This document shows, piece after piece, positions 57,376 to 64,000 of a DNA stretch of 64,000 nucleotides. Made by a program: the position numbers and the translations under genes. The number at the start of each line of letters is the position of its first letter. Positions within the stretch are counted from its first letter, which is position 1. This stretch comes from Winogradskya consettensis (GTDB taxonomy: Bacteria > Actinomycetota > Actinomycetes > Mycobacteriales > Micromonosporaceae): the NCBI RefSeq assembly GCF_018332715.1, contig NZ_BOQP01000006.1:186001-250000 (forward strand). The letters are read 5' to 3'. The notes under the pieces are model-generated. The model ran no database searches. It was not told the DNA's origin and saw only the letters and a program-made list of their open reading frames with translations.

Positions 57376-57487
57376 CGAGCCATGCTATCCGGGTAGACTT
57401 TGGCGCCCGGCGGCGTATCAGGGGCCTGCACGCGGTCCCGGGCCGACCAACCCCATGCCGGCCAACCCCATGAATTGACGAGGCACG

Positions 57488-58288
57488 ATGAGCATGAGCA
57501 CCCCGGGGCCCGAACGGACCCCGTCCTCCGTGAAGGTCGACAAGACGTCCGGCCAGGGCAAGCCCCCTGTCGCCAAGAAGACGGTCGCCTCGTCGAAGAA
57601 GGCCGGTCCGTCGCGGCCCACCGGCAAGGGGAAGAAGGTCGTCACCCCGGTCAAGGTCAGCGGGGGCCGCAACTGGGGCCCGATCGCCGTCGCCGGTGTC
57701 GTGGTCCTGCTCGCGGTCGGCATCATCGGCTACGGCGTCTTCGCCTCGGTCAAGGGCGGCGGCTCCTGGGAGGACAAGGTCAACGCGATCGAGGGCGTGA
57801 CCGACTACCGCGCCCAGAAGAACGCGCTGATCGACTCGCGTAACCACAAGGACGGCACGCTCACCTACGTGACCAACCCGCCGGTGGGCGGCGACCACAA
57901 CCCGACCTGGCAGAACTGCATGGGCGACGTCTACACCGAGCCCATCGCCAACGAGCACGCGGTCCACAGCCTCGAGCACGGCGCCGTCTGGGTGACCTAC
58001 AAGCAGGGCCTCGCCGCCGACCAGGTCGCCAAGCTCCAGGCGAAGGTCCAGGGCAAGGACTACATGTTGATGAGCCCGATCGCCAACCTGGACAAGAACG
58101 TCTCGCTGCAGGTCTGGGGCTACCAGCTCAAGCTCGACAACGCCGACGACTCGCGCATCGACGCGTTCATCAAGAGCGCCCGCCTGAACGCCTCCATGGA
58201 GCCCGGCGCGGCCTGCTCCGGCGGCAACACCACCTCGGACCCGGTCGCGGCCGCAACCGACGCCACCACCGGCGCCACCGGCTCCTGA
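57488..58288 (+). CDS. DUF3105 family membrane protein
   Basis: A 266-residue protein with a long basic, Lys/Pro/Ser-rich cytoplasmic tail (residues 1-60), one transmembrane helix near residues 67-88 and an extracytoplasmic DUF3105 domain (NPPVGGDHNPTWQNCMGDVY, HAVHSLEHGAVWVTYKQG). The His/Cys set looks like a metal site, but family function is unknown. It is divergent from argS and overlaps the DUF305 gene (TGATG), forming a two-gene unit found in many actinomycetes. The tail is Ala/Thr-rich. Confidence 0.88.
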   Translation: MSMSTPGPERTPSSVKVDKTSGQGKPPVAKKTVASSKKAGPSRPTGKGKKVVTPVKVSGGRNWGPIAVAGVVVLLAVGIIGYGVFASVKGGGSWEDKVNAIEGVTDYRAQKNALIDSRNHKDGTLTYVTNPPVGGDHNPTWQNCMGDVYTEPIANEHAVHSLEHGAVWVTYKQGLAADQVAKLQAKVQGKDYMLMSPIANLDKNVSLQVWGYQLKLDNADDSRIDAFIKSARLNASMEPGAACSGGNTTSDPVAAATDATTGATGS

Positions 58289-58962
58289 TGACCGTCTCCA
58301 CCGACCCGGACGCGGCGGCCCAGGCCGCCGCGCCGGTCAACGGCTCGGCCCCGGACCGCACCCGCCGGTTCGGGCCGCTCTGGCTGACCGCCGTCCTGGT
58401 CTTCGGTCTCCTGGTAGGCGCGGCGGGCGGGATCCTCATCCCCCGCCTCTACGGCACCCCGAAGGACACCTCGGCCGAGGCCGGCTTCCTGCGGGACATG
58501 AGCACCCACCACGCCCAGGCCGTGGAGATGGCCATGATCGCCCACGCCAACTCCACCGACCCCGCCGTCGTGACGCTCGCCGGCGACATCGCGCTCACCC
58601 AGCACGGCCAGATCAACTACATGCAGGCCTGGCTCCGCGACTGGAACCTCAGCCCGACCGGCTCCGAAGCCCCGATGGCCTGGATGCCCGACTCGGCCGG
58701 CGCGGTCCAGAACGGCCTCATGCCCGGCATGGCCACGCCGGAGCAGCTCGCCAAGCTCCGAACAGCCGCCAGCCCCGACCTCGACATCCAGTTCCTGACC
58801 CTGATGCGCCAGCACCACCTCGGTGGCATCCATATGGCCCAGGCGATCCTGGACCAGTCAGACAACAAGGACGTCACCTGGCTCGCCCAGACGATGGTCG
58901 CGTCCCAGCAGGGCGAAATCACCCTGATCGACGACATGCTCAAAAAGCTCCAAACCAAGTAG
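58288..58962 (+). CDS. DUF305 family protein
   Basis: A 224-residue membrane-anchored protein with a transmembrane helix near residues 30-50 and a DUF305 domain of two helical, His/Met-rich repeats (FLRDMSTHHAQAVEMAMIAH, then FLTLMRQHHLGGIHMAQAI). The paired His and Met are candidates for metal, perhaps copper, binding outside the cell, an idea from the related CopM-like proteins. Coupled to DUF3105 by overlap. Followed by a hairpin terminator. Confidence 0.88.
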   Translation: MTVSTDPDAAAQAAAPVNGSAPDRTRRFGPLWLTAVLVFGLLVGAAGGILIPRLYGTPKDTSAEAGFLRDMSTHHAQAVEMAMIAHANSTDPAVVTLAGDIALTQHGQINYMQAWLRDWNLSPTGSEAPMAWMPDSAGAVQNGLMPGMATPEQLAKLRTAASPDLDIQFLTLMRQHHLGGIHMAQAILDQSDNKDVTWLAQTMVASQQGEITLIDDMLKKLQTK

Positions 58963-58964
58963 CC

Positions 58965-58994
58965 CCCGGGTACGCGGCAGCCTGCGTACCCGGG
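58965..58994 (+). terminator. Terminator after the DUF305 gene
   Basis: Perfect 11-bp inverted repeat CCCGGGTACGC / GCGTACCCGGG with an 8-base loop, directly after the stop and without a T run. Fits an actinobacterial I-shaped terminator. Confidence 0.7.
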
Positions 58995-59008
58995 CATACT
59001 CCCCGCCC

Positions 59009-59773
59009 GTGACGCGTCGCACAAAGATCGCCGTCGCCGCGCTGAGCGTCACCCTGCTCGCCGGCCTCCTCCTCGGCCTGGTCATCCGCCCCTACTTCGC
59101 CCGCAAACTGGGCGACCCCGGCCCGGAGCTGACCCACGTCTCCGCAGTGGCAGCCGCCGCCCACACAGCCGACAACATCGACTCAGCCTTCCAGCGCGAC
59201 GCGATGTACAAAGCCGACGAGTACGCCCACACGGCCGCCCAGTTCGAAGGCGTCGAGATCATGTCCCTCACCGGCGAAACCCACTGGCAGAGCGGCGTAG
59301 AACTCACCGTCCGCATCCCCGGCGACGGCATCGAAAAAGGCTGGGACGGCTACACCATCAAAACCAGCCACGAACTCATCTGCTTCCACTTCCACCTGGG
59401 CCCCGACGACGACACCCGCTCGGACGACGTCCCCTGCCCTCCTTCGGCCCCACTGCAGATCGCGAAAGACCCCGACCTCACCGGCGTCGACGACCGCCTC
59501 AAGACCGCCCTGACAAACCGGCTTGACGAGTCCCAGGTCCGCGCCGCCGTCACCGCCCTCAACCTCGACCCGGCGATCCGCCAGGACTTCGCCTCCGCCG
59601 ACGGCACGGTAGGGGTCGCCCTCCGAGCCGCCCAATACGAATGCATCATCGCCCGGGTAACCGGCGGCAAGGCCGAAACCTGGCGCCCATCCCGCATCCA
59701 GCTCTCCCCGGGCGAGCTGGACTGCACGGCAGGCATCGCCCTGAGCCCCACGTTCGGCACCACCCCACACTGA
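59009..59773 (+). CDS. Membrane-anchored protein, unknown function
   Basis: A 254-residue protein with a short N-terminal transmembrane helix or uncleaved signal (about residues 7-27) and a soluble extracytoplasmic domain. That domain has a segment ELICFHFHLGPDDDTRS and three further Cys (VPCPP, YECII, LDCTAG) that may form disulfides. No family was recognised. The GTG start is 14 nt past the preceding terminator. The tRNA-Arg lies about 70 nt downstream. Confidence 0.7.
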   Translation: MTRRTKIAVAALSVTLLAGLLLGLVIRPYFARKLGDPGPELTHVSAVAAAAHTADNIDSAFQRDAMYKADEYAHTAAQFEGVEIMSLTGETHWQSGVELTVRIPGDGIEKGWDGYTIKTSHELICFHFHLGPDDDTRSDDVPCPPSAPLQIAKDPDLTGVDDRLKTALTNRLDESQVRAAVTALNLDPAIRQDFASADGTVGVALRAAQYECIIARVTGGKAETWRPSRIQLSPGELDCTAGIALSPTFGTTPH

Positions 59774-59844
59774 CCCCACCGGGGGCGCGCCGCGTATCCG
59801 GTTGGCGGGGCTTCGGGGCGGGCTGCTAGAGTTTGCCTCGCTGA

Positions 59845-59916
59845 GCCCCCGTAGCTCAGGGGATAGAGCGTCGCCCTCCGGAGGCGAAAGCGCAGGTTCG
59901 AATCCTGCCGGGGGCA
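59845..59916 (+). tRNA. tRNA-Arg (CCG anticodon)
   Basis: A cloverleaf with acceptor GCCCCCG / CGGGGGC, D-arm GCTC...GAGC, anticodon stem TCGCC / GGCGA with loop CTCCGGA (anticodon CCG, codon CGG) and T-arm GCAGG-TTCGAAT-CCTGC. The discriminator is A and CCA is not encoded. A T run (ATTTTTC) follows within 10 bases. tRNA 3' ends are common attachment sites for mobile elements; a small nucleotidyltransferase module follows it. Confidence 0.97.
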
Positions 59917-59997
59917 CTCAATTTTTCTCGCTCCATGTCTGCCGATAAGCGCGGACCTGGGGCTTTTTTATTTTCTCCGAGGCATATCATCGTGGGT

Positions 59998-60363
59998 GTG
60001 GCGAGGCAGACAGGTAAGGCTGAGAGCAGGACGCCTGGTTCGCGGTATGCGGACCAGCGTCACTATGTCGTGCCGGCGAGCCTCGCTGAGCTGCATGGCC
60101 CGGTGAGTGGCTCGGTAGTGCTCGATCGTTCGCTGGACTGGTCCGGTGACAGCACCTACGACCTGGACGACGCCGGCGACCTGCAGGTCATGTATCAGAC
60201 TGTGCTGAATCAGGCCGCGACCACCGAGATCCTGAGCCAGTGGCTCGACGGCGATCTTCTCCGGCAGATGTGGTCAGAGCTTTGGCTACCTGCCCGGTTG
60301 CGGGCGTTGTGGCAGGCTCGGTTCCCCGAGCTGACCGTACCGCCGCAAACTCTCGCCAGCTGA
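59998..60363 (+). CDS. Partner protein of the AbiEii-like module
   Basis: A 121-residue protein that begins MARQTGKAE and contains RYADQRHYVVPASLAELHGP and a C-terminal LWQARFPELTVPP. No catalytic motif. The next gene encodes an AbiEii-type nucleotidyltransferase 2 nt downstream, so it is in the antitoxin/regulator position of a type IV-like module. GTG at 59998 is preferred; a GTG two codons before is also possible. It follows the tRNA by about 80 nt. Confidence 0.65.
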   Translation: MARQTGKAESRTPGSRYADQRHYVVPASLAELHGPVSGSVVLDRSLDWSGDSTYDLDDAGDLQVMYQTVLNQAATTEILSQWLDGDLLRQMWSELWLPARLRALWQARFPELTVPPQTLAS

Positions 60364-60365
60364 CC

Positions 60366-61019
60366 ATGGATCTGGGGCATCAGAGAATGGCGGAGATCGG
60401 ACTCCGGGTCGCCGGAAGGTTCGGCTTCGCGCTCGCCGGCGGGTATGCCGTTCAGGCGCACGGAATCTTGAGCCGCCCGAGCGAAGACGTGGACCTGTTC
60501 ACCGCATGGGATCGCCGCGAGGATTTCCACGCTGCGGTAGATGCCGTCATCGACGGATATCGCGCGGACGGATATGTCGTCGAGGTCGTTCAACAGTTCG
60601 AGACCTTCGCCCGGCTCGCCGTAACCGATACCGCCACGCCGGATCGGCCTTACAAAGTTGAATTGGCCGTGAATTGGCGTTCCCTACCACCGGTGATGAT
60701 GGATATCGGACCGGTCCTCCACATCGACGACGTGGTGGCGGGCAAGATGTCCGCGCTCTTCACCCGCGCCGAGCCGCGTGATTTCCTCGACGTCGACGCC
60801 GCTGTCTCAACCGGGCGCTATAGCCGTCAGAAGTTACTTGAGCTGGCAGAGCAGGCCGATGCAGGTTTCGATCGCCGGATTTTTGCTGACCTCCTGGCGA
60901 TGGTCCAGCGTTATCCGGACAGGCGCTTCGCTTCCTACGACGCTGCGCCCGAACACATCGCAGCGATGCGGGAGCGTTTCGCGCAATGGCGGAACGACAT
61001 CCTCGCAGGTCAGGAATAG
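60366..61019 (+). CDS. AbiEii/AbiGii-type nucleotidyltransferase
   Basis: A 217-residue nucleotidyltransferase of the AbiEii toxin superfamily. The motif GFALAGGYAVQAHG near residue 22 and the following EDVDLFTAW with the paired metal-binding Asp near residue 42 are typical. Later KVELAVNWR carries a third Asp/Glu position. Such toxins add nucleotides to tRNA or GTP and stop growth, for phage defence or stability, according to what is known of the family. ATG 2 nt after the partner gene. Ends at a hairpin shared with the M4 protease. Confidence 0.85.
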   Translation: MDLGHQRMAEIGLRVAGRFGFALAGGYAVQAHGILSRPSEDVDLFTAWDRREDFHAAVDAVIDGYRADGYVVEVVQQFETFARLAVTDTATPDRPYKVELAVNWRSLPPVMMDIGPVLHIDDVVAGKMSALFTRAEPRDFLDVDAAVSTGRYSRQKLLELAEQADAGFDRRIFADLLAMVQRYPDRRFASYDAAPEHIAAMRERFAQWRNDILAGQE

Positions 61020-61049
61020 CCGTCCCTCGGTGCCGCCCGAGGTTTGGGT

Positions 61050-61078
61050 GGGGCGCCCCGGTCCAAGCGGGACGCCCC
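61050..61078. terminator. Bidirectional terminator
   Basis: Stem GGGGCG(C)CCCG / CGGG(A)CGCCCC with loop GTCCAAG in the 80-bp gap between the convergent nucleotidyltransferase and protease genes. Confidence 0.6.
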
Positions 61079-61099
61079 AATGCATGTCGCAGCTCAGCG

Positions 61100-63487
61100 T
61101 CAGGAGATGTTCAGGGCTGTGTCGTCGAGGGTGAAAGACGTCTGGAGGGATGAGTCTTCAGTGCCGTAGAAGCGGAGACGGACCGTCTGGCCCGCGTAGG
61201 ACGCCAGGCTGAAGGAGCGGGCCGTGTAGCCGCTGGCTGCGTTCAGGTTGGAGTACGTGCCGACCGTGCCAAGGACCGTCCCGCTCGTGTTCAGGACCTG
61301 GACCTGGAGCTTGTCGTACTGCGTACTCGTCGAGGTTTCAGCGGTGTCGATGTGCAGGTAGAACGACAGTGCGTAGGTGGCGCAGCCCGTCGGCAGGGTG
61401 ACCTGCTGGTAGATGTACTGCGTTGAGGTGGAGCCGTTGCCGTTGAGCCAGGCGGCGTAGCTGCCGGTGCGGGCGGGTTGGGTGCTGTGGATGCCGATGA
61501 CGCCGCTCGGGCTCTGGGTCCAGGATGTTGCTCCTGACTCGAAGCCGGCGTTGGCGAGGAGCTGGGTGGCCGAGCAGGTTCCGCCGCCGCCACCGGAGAC
61601 CGTGAGCGTGTAGGTCGCCGTGCGGGTGACCGAGGTGCCGGTGCCCGTCACCGTGATCGAGTAGGTGCCCGCCGGGGTGGAAGCGGACGTGGCCAGCGTC
61701 AGCGTCGACGAGGCGCCCGAGGTGATGGAAGACGGGTTGAAGGTGGCCGTGGCGCCGGTCGGGAGGCCGGAGGCGGTGAAGGCGACAGTCTGGGCGGTGC
61801 CGGTGTTCACCGTGGTGGCGGTGGTCTGGACGGACGCGCCGGGAGCCACCGTGCCCGAGGCAGACGAGAGTGCCAGGGTGAAGCTGTTGCCGCTGGTGGA
61901 GCAGGTGGCGTCGGCGCCGGCCACGTTGACCGCGGTCCAGGCGGCCTGCACTGCCTTGTATTCGGTGCTGCAGTTGCCGTAGAGGTCGGTTGCGGCCGAC
62001 AGGGTGTGGGCGCGGGCCGAGTTGGCCAGGTTGCTGGACAGGTAGTAGCGGGTGGTCGAGGTGAAGTACGTGCTCAGGGCGCGGTACCAGATGGCCGCCG
62101 CCTTGGCCCGGCCGATGCCGGTGACCGCCGGCGCGGAGCTGCAGACCGGAGAGGTTCCGTACGAGGTGGCGCCCGTACCCTCGGCCAGGTCGAAGAAGAA
62201 GTGGTTGCCCGGGCCTGACGAGTAGTGGACGTCGACGCTGTTCGTGCTGGAGGACCAGCAGCCGTGGGAGGCGCCGTCGAGCGTCGGGTTGTACATGTAG
62301 CGCAGCGGCGTACCGTCGCCGTTGATGTCGATCTCCTCGCCGATCTGGTAGTCGCCCGGGTCGGAGGTGTTGTTCGCCGAGAATTCGACCATCGTGCCGA
62401 AGATGTCGCTGGTCGCCTCGTTGAGGCCGCCGGACTCACCGGTGTAGTTCAGGTTCGCCGTGTTCTCGGTGACGCCGTGCGACATCTCGTGCCCGGCGAC
62501 GTCGAGGGAGACCAGCGGGTCCGCGTTGCCGGAGCCGTCGCCGTACGTCATCTGGGCGCCGTCCCAGAAGGCGTTGACGTAGCTGCTGCCGTAGTGGACG
62601 CGGGACGGCACGCCGGCACCGGTGTTGAAGATGCCGTTGCGGCCGTGGTTGTTCTTGAAGTAGTCGAAGGTCAGCGCGGCGCCGTAGTGCGCGTCCACGG
62701 CGGCCGACTGGTCGCTCGACTGCGCGCCCGTACCCCACGCATTGTCGGTGTCGGTCATGGTCGAGCAGGTCGTGGTGGTGTTGTTCATGTCGCACGTGTA
62801 GCCGTTGCCGTGCGTGGGGTCGGTCAGCGTGTAGCTGCTGCCCGACTGAGTGGTGCTGAGCGTGACGGTGCCGACGTAGATGCCCCGGCCCGTACCGTCC
62901 ACGGTCTCGATCTCGTCCCACGAGTCACGCACCGCACCGGTGGTGGCGTCCGTGACAACCTGCAGCCGGGACGGCGTCTGCCCGTCAACGGCCCAACCTT
63001 TGACCTCCGTCTGGTACGCCAGGACCGCACCGCCCGTGGAGGCGTCCACGATCTTCTCCGGGGTCCCCACCTCGGCGACCTTGCCCCGGAACGCCTTGGT
63101 GGCCGCAGCCGCCGCCGCGCTGGAGGAGACCTTGGCGGCAGTACCCAGCGAAAGTGGCTTGGTGAGCCCGACCGACGCCTTCTCGAAACTGCCGTCCGGC
63201 GCGGTGTGCACGACGGTGTCGCCGCCCCTGACGCGCAGGCCCTGATACGTACGGTCGTAGTGGACGTGCGCGGCGCCATCGGCGTCGACAGCGCTGCTGC
63301 GCACGGTGAACGCGTCCGAGGAACCGGCCTGCAACGCCGGGCGGTGCTCGGTGAGGGCACGCGAGGCCGCGGCCAGTGGCGTGACGGGAGCCGGCGGCGC
63401 CGCCGCGGCGGTTGCCACGGGGCCGACGCCTGCCATCAGCCCGCCCAGGAGCAGGGCGGCACTGACGGCCGACAGAGTTCGATTCAC
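61100..63487 (-). CDS. Secreted M4 (thermolysin-like) metalloprotease
   Basis: A 795-residue secreted zinc protease. Residues 1-29 are a signal peptide (ALLLGGLMAGVGPVATAAAA). The FTP/PepSY propeptide region follows to about residue 210. The catalytic domain has HEMSH at residues 333-337 with the third zinc ligand Glu in GGLNEATSD. M4_C follows to about residue 530. Then an Ig-like domain (residues 540-625, many Thr/Ser/Ala) and a C-terminal jelly-roll binding domain (residues 635-795, NAGFESGATSWTQS) are appended. GTG start with AGGAGGACC before it. Confidence 0.94.
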   Translation of the reverse strand: MNRTLSAVSAALLLGGLMAGVGPVATAAAAPPAPVTPLAAASRALTEHRPALQAGSSDAFTVRSSAVDADGAAHVHYDRTYQGLRVRGGDTVVHTAPDGSFEKASVGLTKPLSLGTAAKVSSSAAAAAATKAFRGKVAEVGTPEKIVDASTGGAVLAYQTEVKGWAVDGQTPSRLQVVTDATTGAVRDSWDEIETVDGTGRGIYVGTVTLSTTQSGSSYTLTDPTHGNGYTCDMNNTTTTCSTMTDTDNAWGTGAQSSDQSAAVDAHYGAALTFDYFKNNHGRNGIFNTGAGVPSRVHYGSSYVNAFWDGAQMTYGDGSGNADPLVSLDVAGHEMSHGVTENTANLNYTGESGGLNEATSDIFGTMVEFSANNTSDPGDYQIGEEIDINGDGTPLRYMYNPTLDGASHGCWSSSTNSVDVHYSSGPGNHFFFDLAEGTGATSYGTSPVCSSAPAVTGIGRAKAAAIWYRALSTYFTSTTRYYLSSNLANSARAHTLSAATDLYGNCSTEYKAVQAAWTAVNVAGADATCSTSGNSFTLALSSASGTVAPGASVQTTATTVNTGTAQTVAFTASGLPTGATATFNPSSITSGASSTLTLATSASTPAGTYSITVTGTGTSVTRTATYTLTVSGGGGGTCSATQLLANAGFESGATSWTQSPSGVIGIHSTQPARTGSYAAWLNGNGSTSTQYIYQQVTLPTGCATYALSFYLHIDTAETSTSTQYDKLQVQVLNTSGTVLGTVGTYSNLNAASGYTARSFSLASYAGQTVRLRFYGTEDSSLQTSFTLDDTALNIS

Positions 63488-63525
63488 TAGGTCCTCCTGA
63501 GACCGCAGGATCCGTAGCGGTAGCT

Positions 63526-63555
63526 ACACATAGACATATAGCGATGTCTGTGTGT
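63526..63555. promoter_or_regulatory. Likely operator of the M4 protease gene
   Basis: Two 12-base arms, ACACATAGACAT and ATGTCTGTGTGT, match as an inverted repeat at 11 of 12 positions around the spacer ATAGCG. It lies 40-70 bp upstream of the protease GTG, where a promoter should be, in an AT-rich patch. The 30-bp site fits a dimeric regulator. Confidence 0.6.
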
Positions 63556-63653
63556 ACGAGGAGGCTTCATGTTTCGGGCCGATGGTCCCCCAGTGGGAGG
63601 GATCGGGCATCCCAAAGATCCATAAGATCAAATATATGGAATCAGGGCCGCGC

Positions 63654-63818
63654 TCATTCGTCGTCGGAGTCGACGGTCCACGCGGCGAAGCCCGGCCCGA
63701 GAATCGCGGCGAAGATCATGACGACCCAGGCTGCCCAGGACCACCAGGGGAGCACCGAGTCCGGGCCGACCAGGTCGTTGGCGAGCTGGACCGCCTGATC
63801 GGTCAGGGTGCTGATCAC
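63654..63818 (-). CDS. 54-residue single-pass membrane protein
   Basis: A short gene with GTG start at 63818 and AGGAG 7 nt before it. The protein has an N-terminal polar segment (ISTLTDQAVQLANDLVG), one hydrophobic helix (WWSWAAWVVMIFAAILGPGFAAW) and the acidic end VDSDDE. No family was recognised. A real coding gene is likely from the ribosome site and the helix; a function cannot be named. It sits upstream of, and on the same strand as, the protease gene. Confidence 0.5.
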   Translation of the reverse strand: MISTLTDQAVQLANDLVGPDSVLPWWSWAAWVVMIFAAILGPGFAAWTVDSDDE

Positions 63819-64000
63819 GCGTGGGCTCCTCGGCTCGGTGGGCCCTCCCTATCGGCGGGCCGGACCTGGACCTTAGGGCGCATCTGAGGGATCACGGCGA
63901 GGCTGCGGCGAGGTCGAGGTTTCGTGTCGCAAGGGGGATTCGCGTCCGCCTGCAGGCGGGCGATTGCCGCCTGCTAGTCACGCACCGCGTCATCGGCGCC
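63819..64000. other. Gene-free end of the window
   Basis: No complete gene was seen. A perfect 14-base palindrome CCGCCTGCAGGCGG is present at 63947-63960, which may be part of a hairpin or of a regulatory site. Confidence 0.4.

Noticed and set aside
54421..57396. A 991-residue plus-strand open frame opposite lysA and argS
   Set aside because: It covers two essential, unmistakable genes on the other strand and has no recognisable domains.
63947..63960. Palindrome CCGCCTGCAGGCGG near the window end
   Set aside because: Too short and without a flanking gene to judge; GC-rich genomes carry many such palindromes by chance.

Overview
The window is chromosomal DNA of a high-GC actinomycete. Dense genes with GC-rich third positions, many GTG/TTG starts, a NucS mismatch endonuclease, DUF2550 and DUF3105 proteins and a MurA with Asp in place of the catalytic Cys all point that way. 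Gene content (glyA beside the ATP synthase, GGDEF and beta-propeller lipoprotein-like proteins, a bacterial NO synthase) suits a Micromonosporaceae member such as Actinoplanes, but the species cannot be proven from the sequence alone.

The backbone is a block on the minus strand that, as far as I recall, follows the order seen in mycobacteria (Rv1292-Rv1315 region). Read in the direction of transcription it is argS-lysA-hom-thrC ... thrB-rho ... rpmE-prfA ... prmC-sua5 ... glyA-atpI-like ... atpZ-like-atpBEFHAGD ... atpC-DUF2550, with murA and nucS further on. It supplies Lys/Thr biosynthesis, translation termination, Rho, tRNA t6A modification and the complete F1Fo ATP synthase. Accessory genes, mostly on the plus strand, are inserted at the junctions marked by dots.

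Left to right: 0-3.2 kb holds an ABC transporter (permease cut by the window edge) and an aldehyde dehydrogenase. 3.2-6 kb holds a small zinc-ribbon protein, an alpha/beta hydrolase, a two-gene nucleotidyltransferase module whose nucleotidyltransferase is frameshifted, and nucS. 6.1-11.4 kb is an uncharacterised membrane/FtsK-like ATPase cluster. 11.4-16.3 kb holds an acyl-CoA dehydrogenase-type gene, murA, a cobalamin adenosyltransferase, a decayed VOC gene, a TPR gene and a frameshifted SRPBCC gene. 16.3-26.1 kb is the ATP synthase locus, interrupted by an LCP-family gene between atpD and atpC. 26.1-32 kb holds glyA, an SDR gene, two different Sua5 proteins around a low-molecular-weight phosphatase, and prmC. 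32-36.2 kb is a diguanylate cyclase operon with two paralogous anchored beta-propellers. 36.2-44 kb holds prfA, rpmE, a T4-like RNA repair cassette (ligase, end-healing kinase/phosphatase, second ligase), a nitric oxide synthase and rho. 44-52 kb holds thrB, an MFS exporter, a large RND exporter with a divergent MarR regulator, and a WD40-like protein. 52-57.4 kb is thrC-hom-lysA-argS. 57.4-64 kb holds DUF3105 and DUF305 proteins, tRNA-Arg(CCG) with an AbiEii-like module just downstream, a secreted M4 metalloprotease and a very small membrane protein.

The most interesting loci are the T4-phage-like RNA repair cassette at 37.8-40.5 kb, the FtsK-like ATPase cluster at 6.7-11.4 kb, and the LCP gene that splits the ATP synthase operon. 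No CRISPR array, rRNA, transposase or prophage structural gene was recognised.
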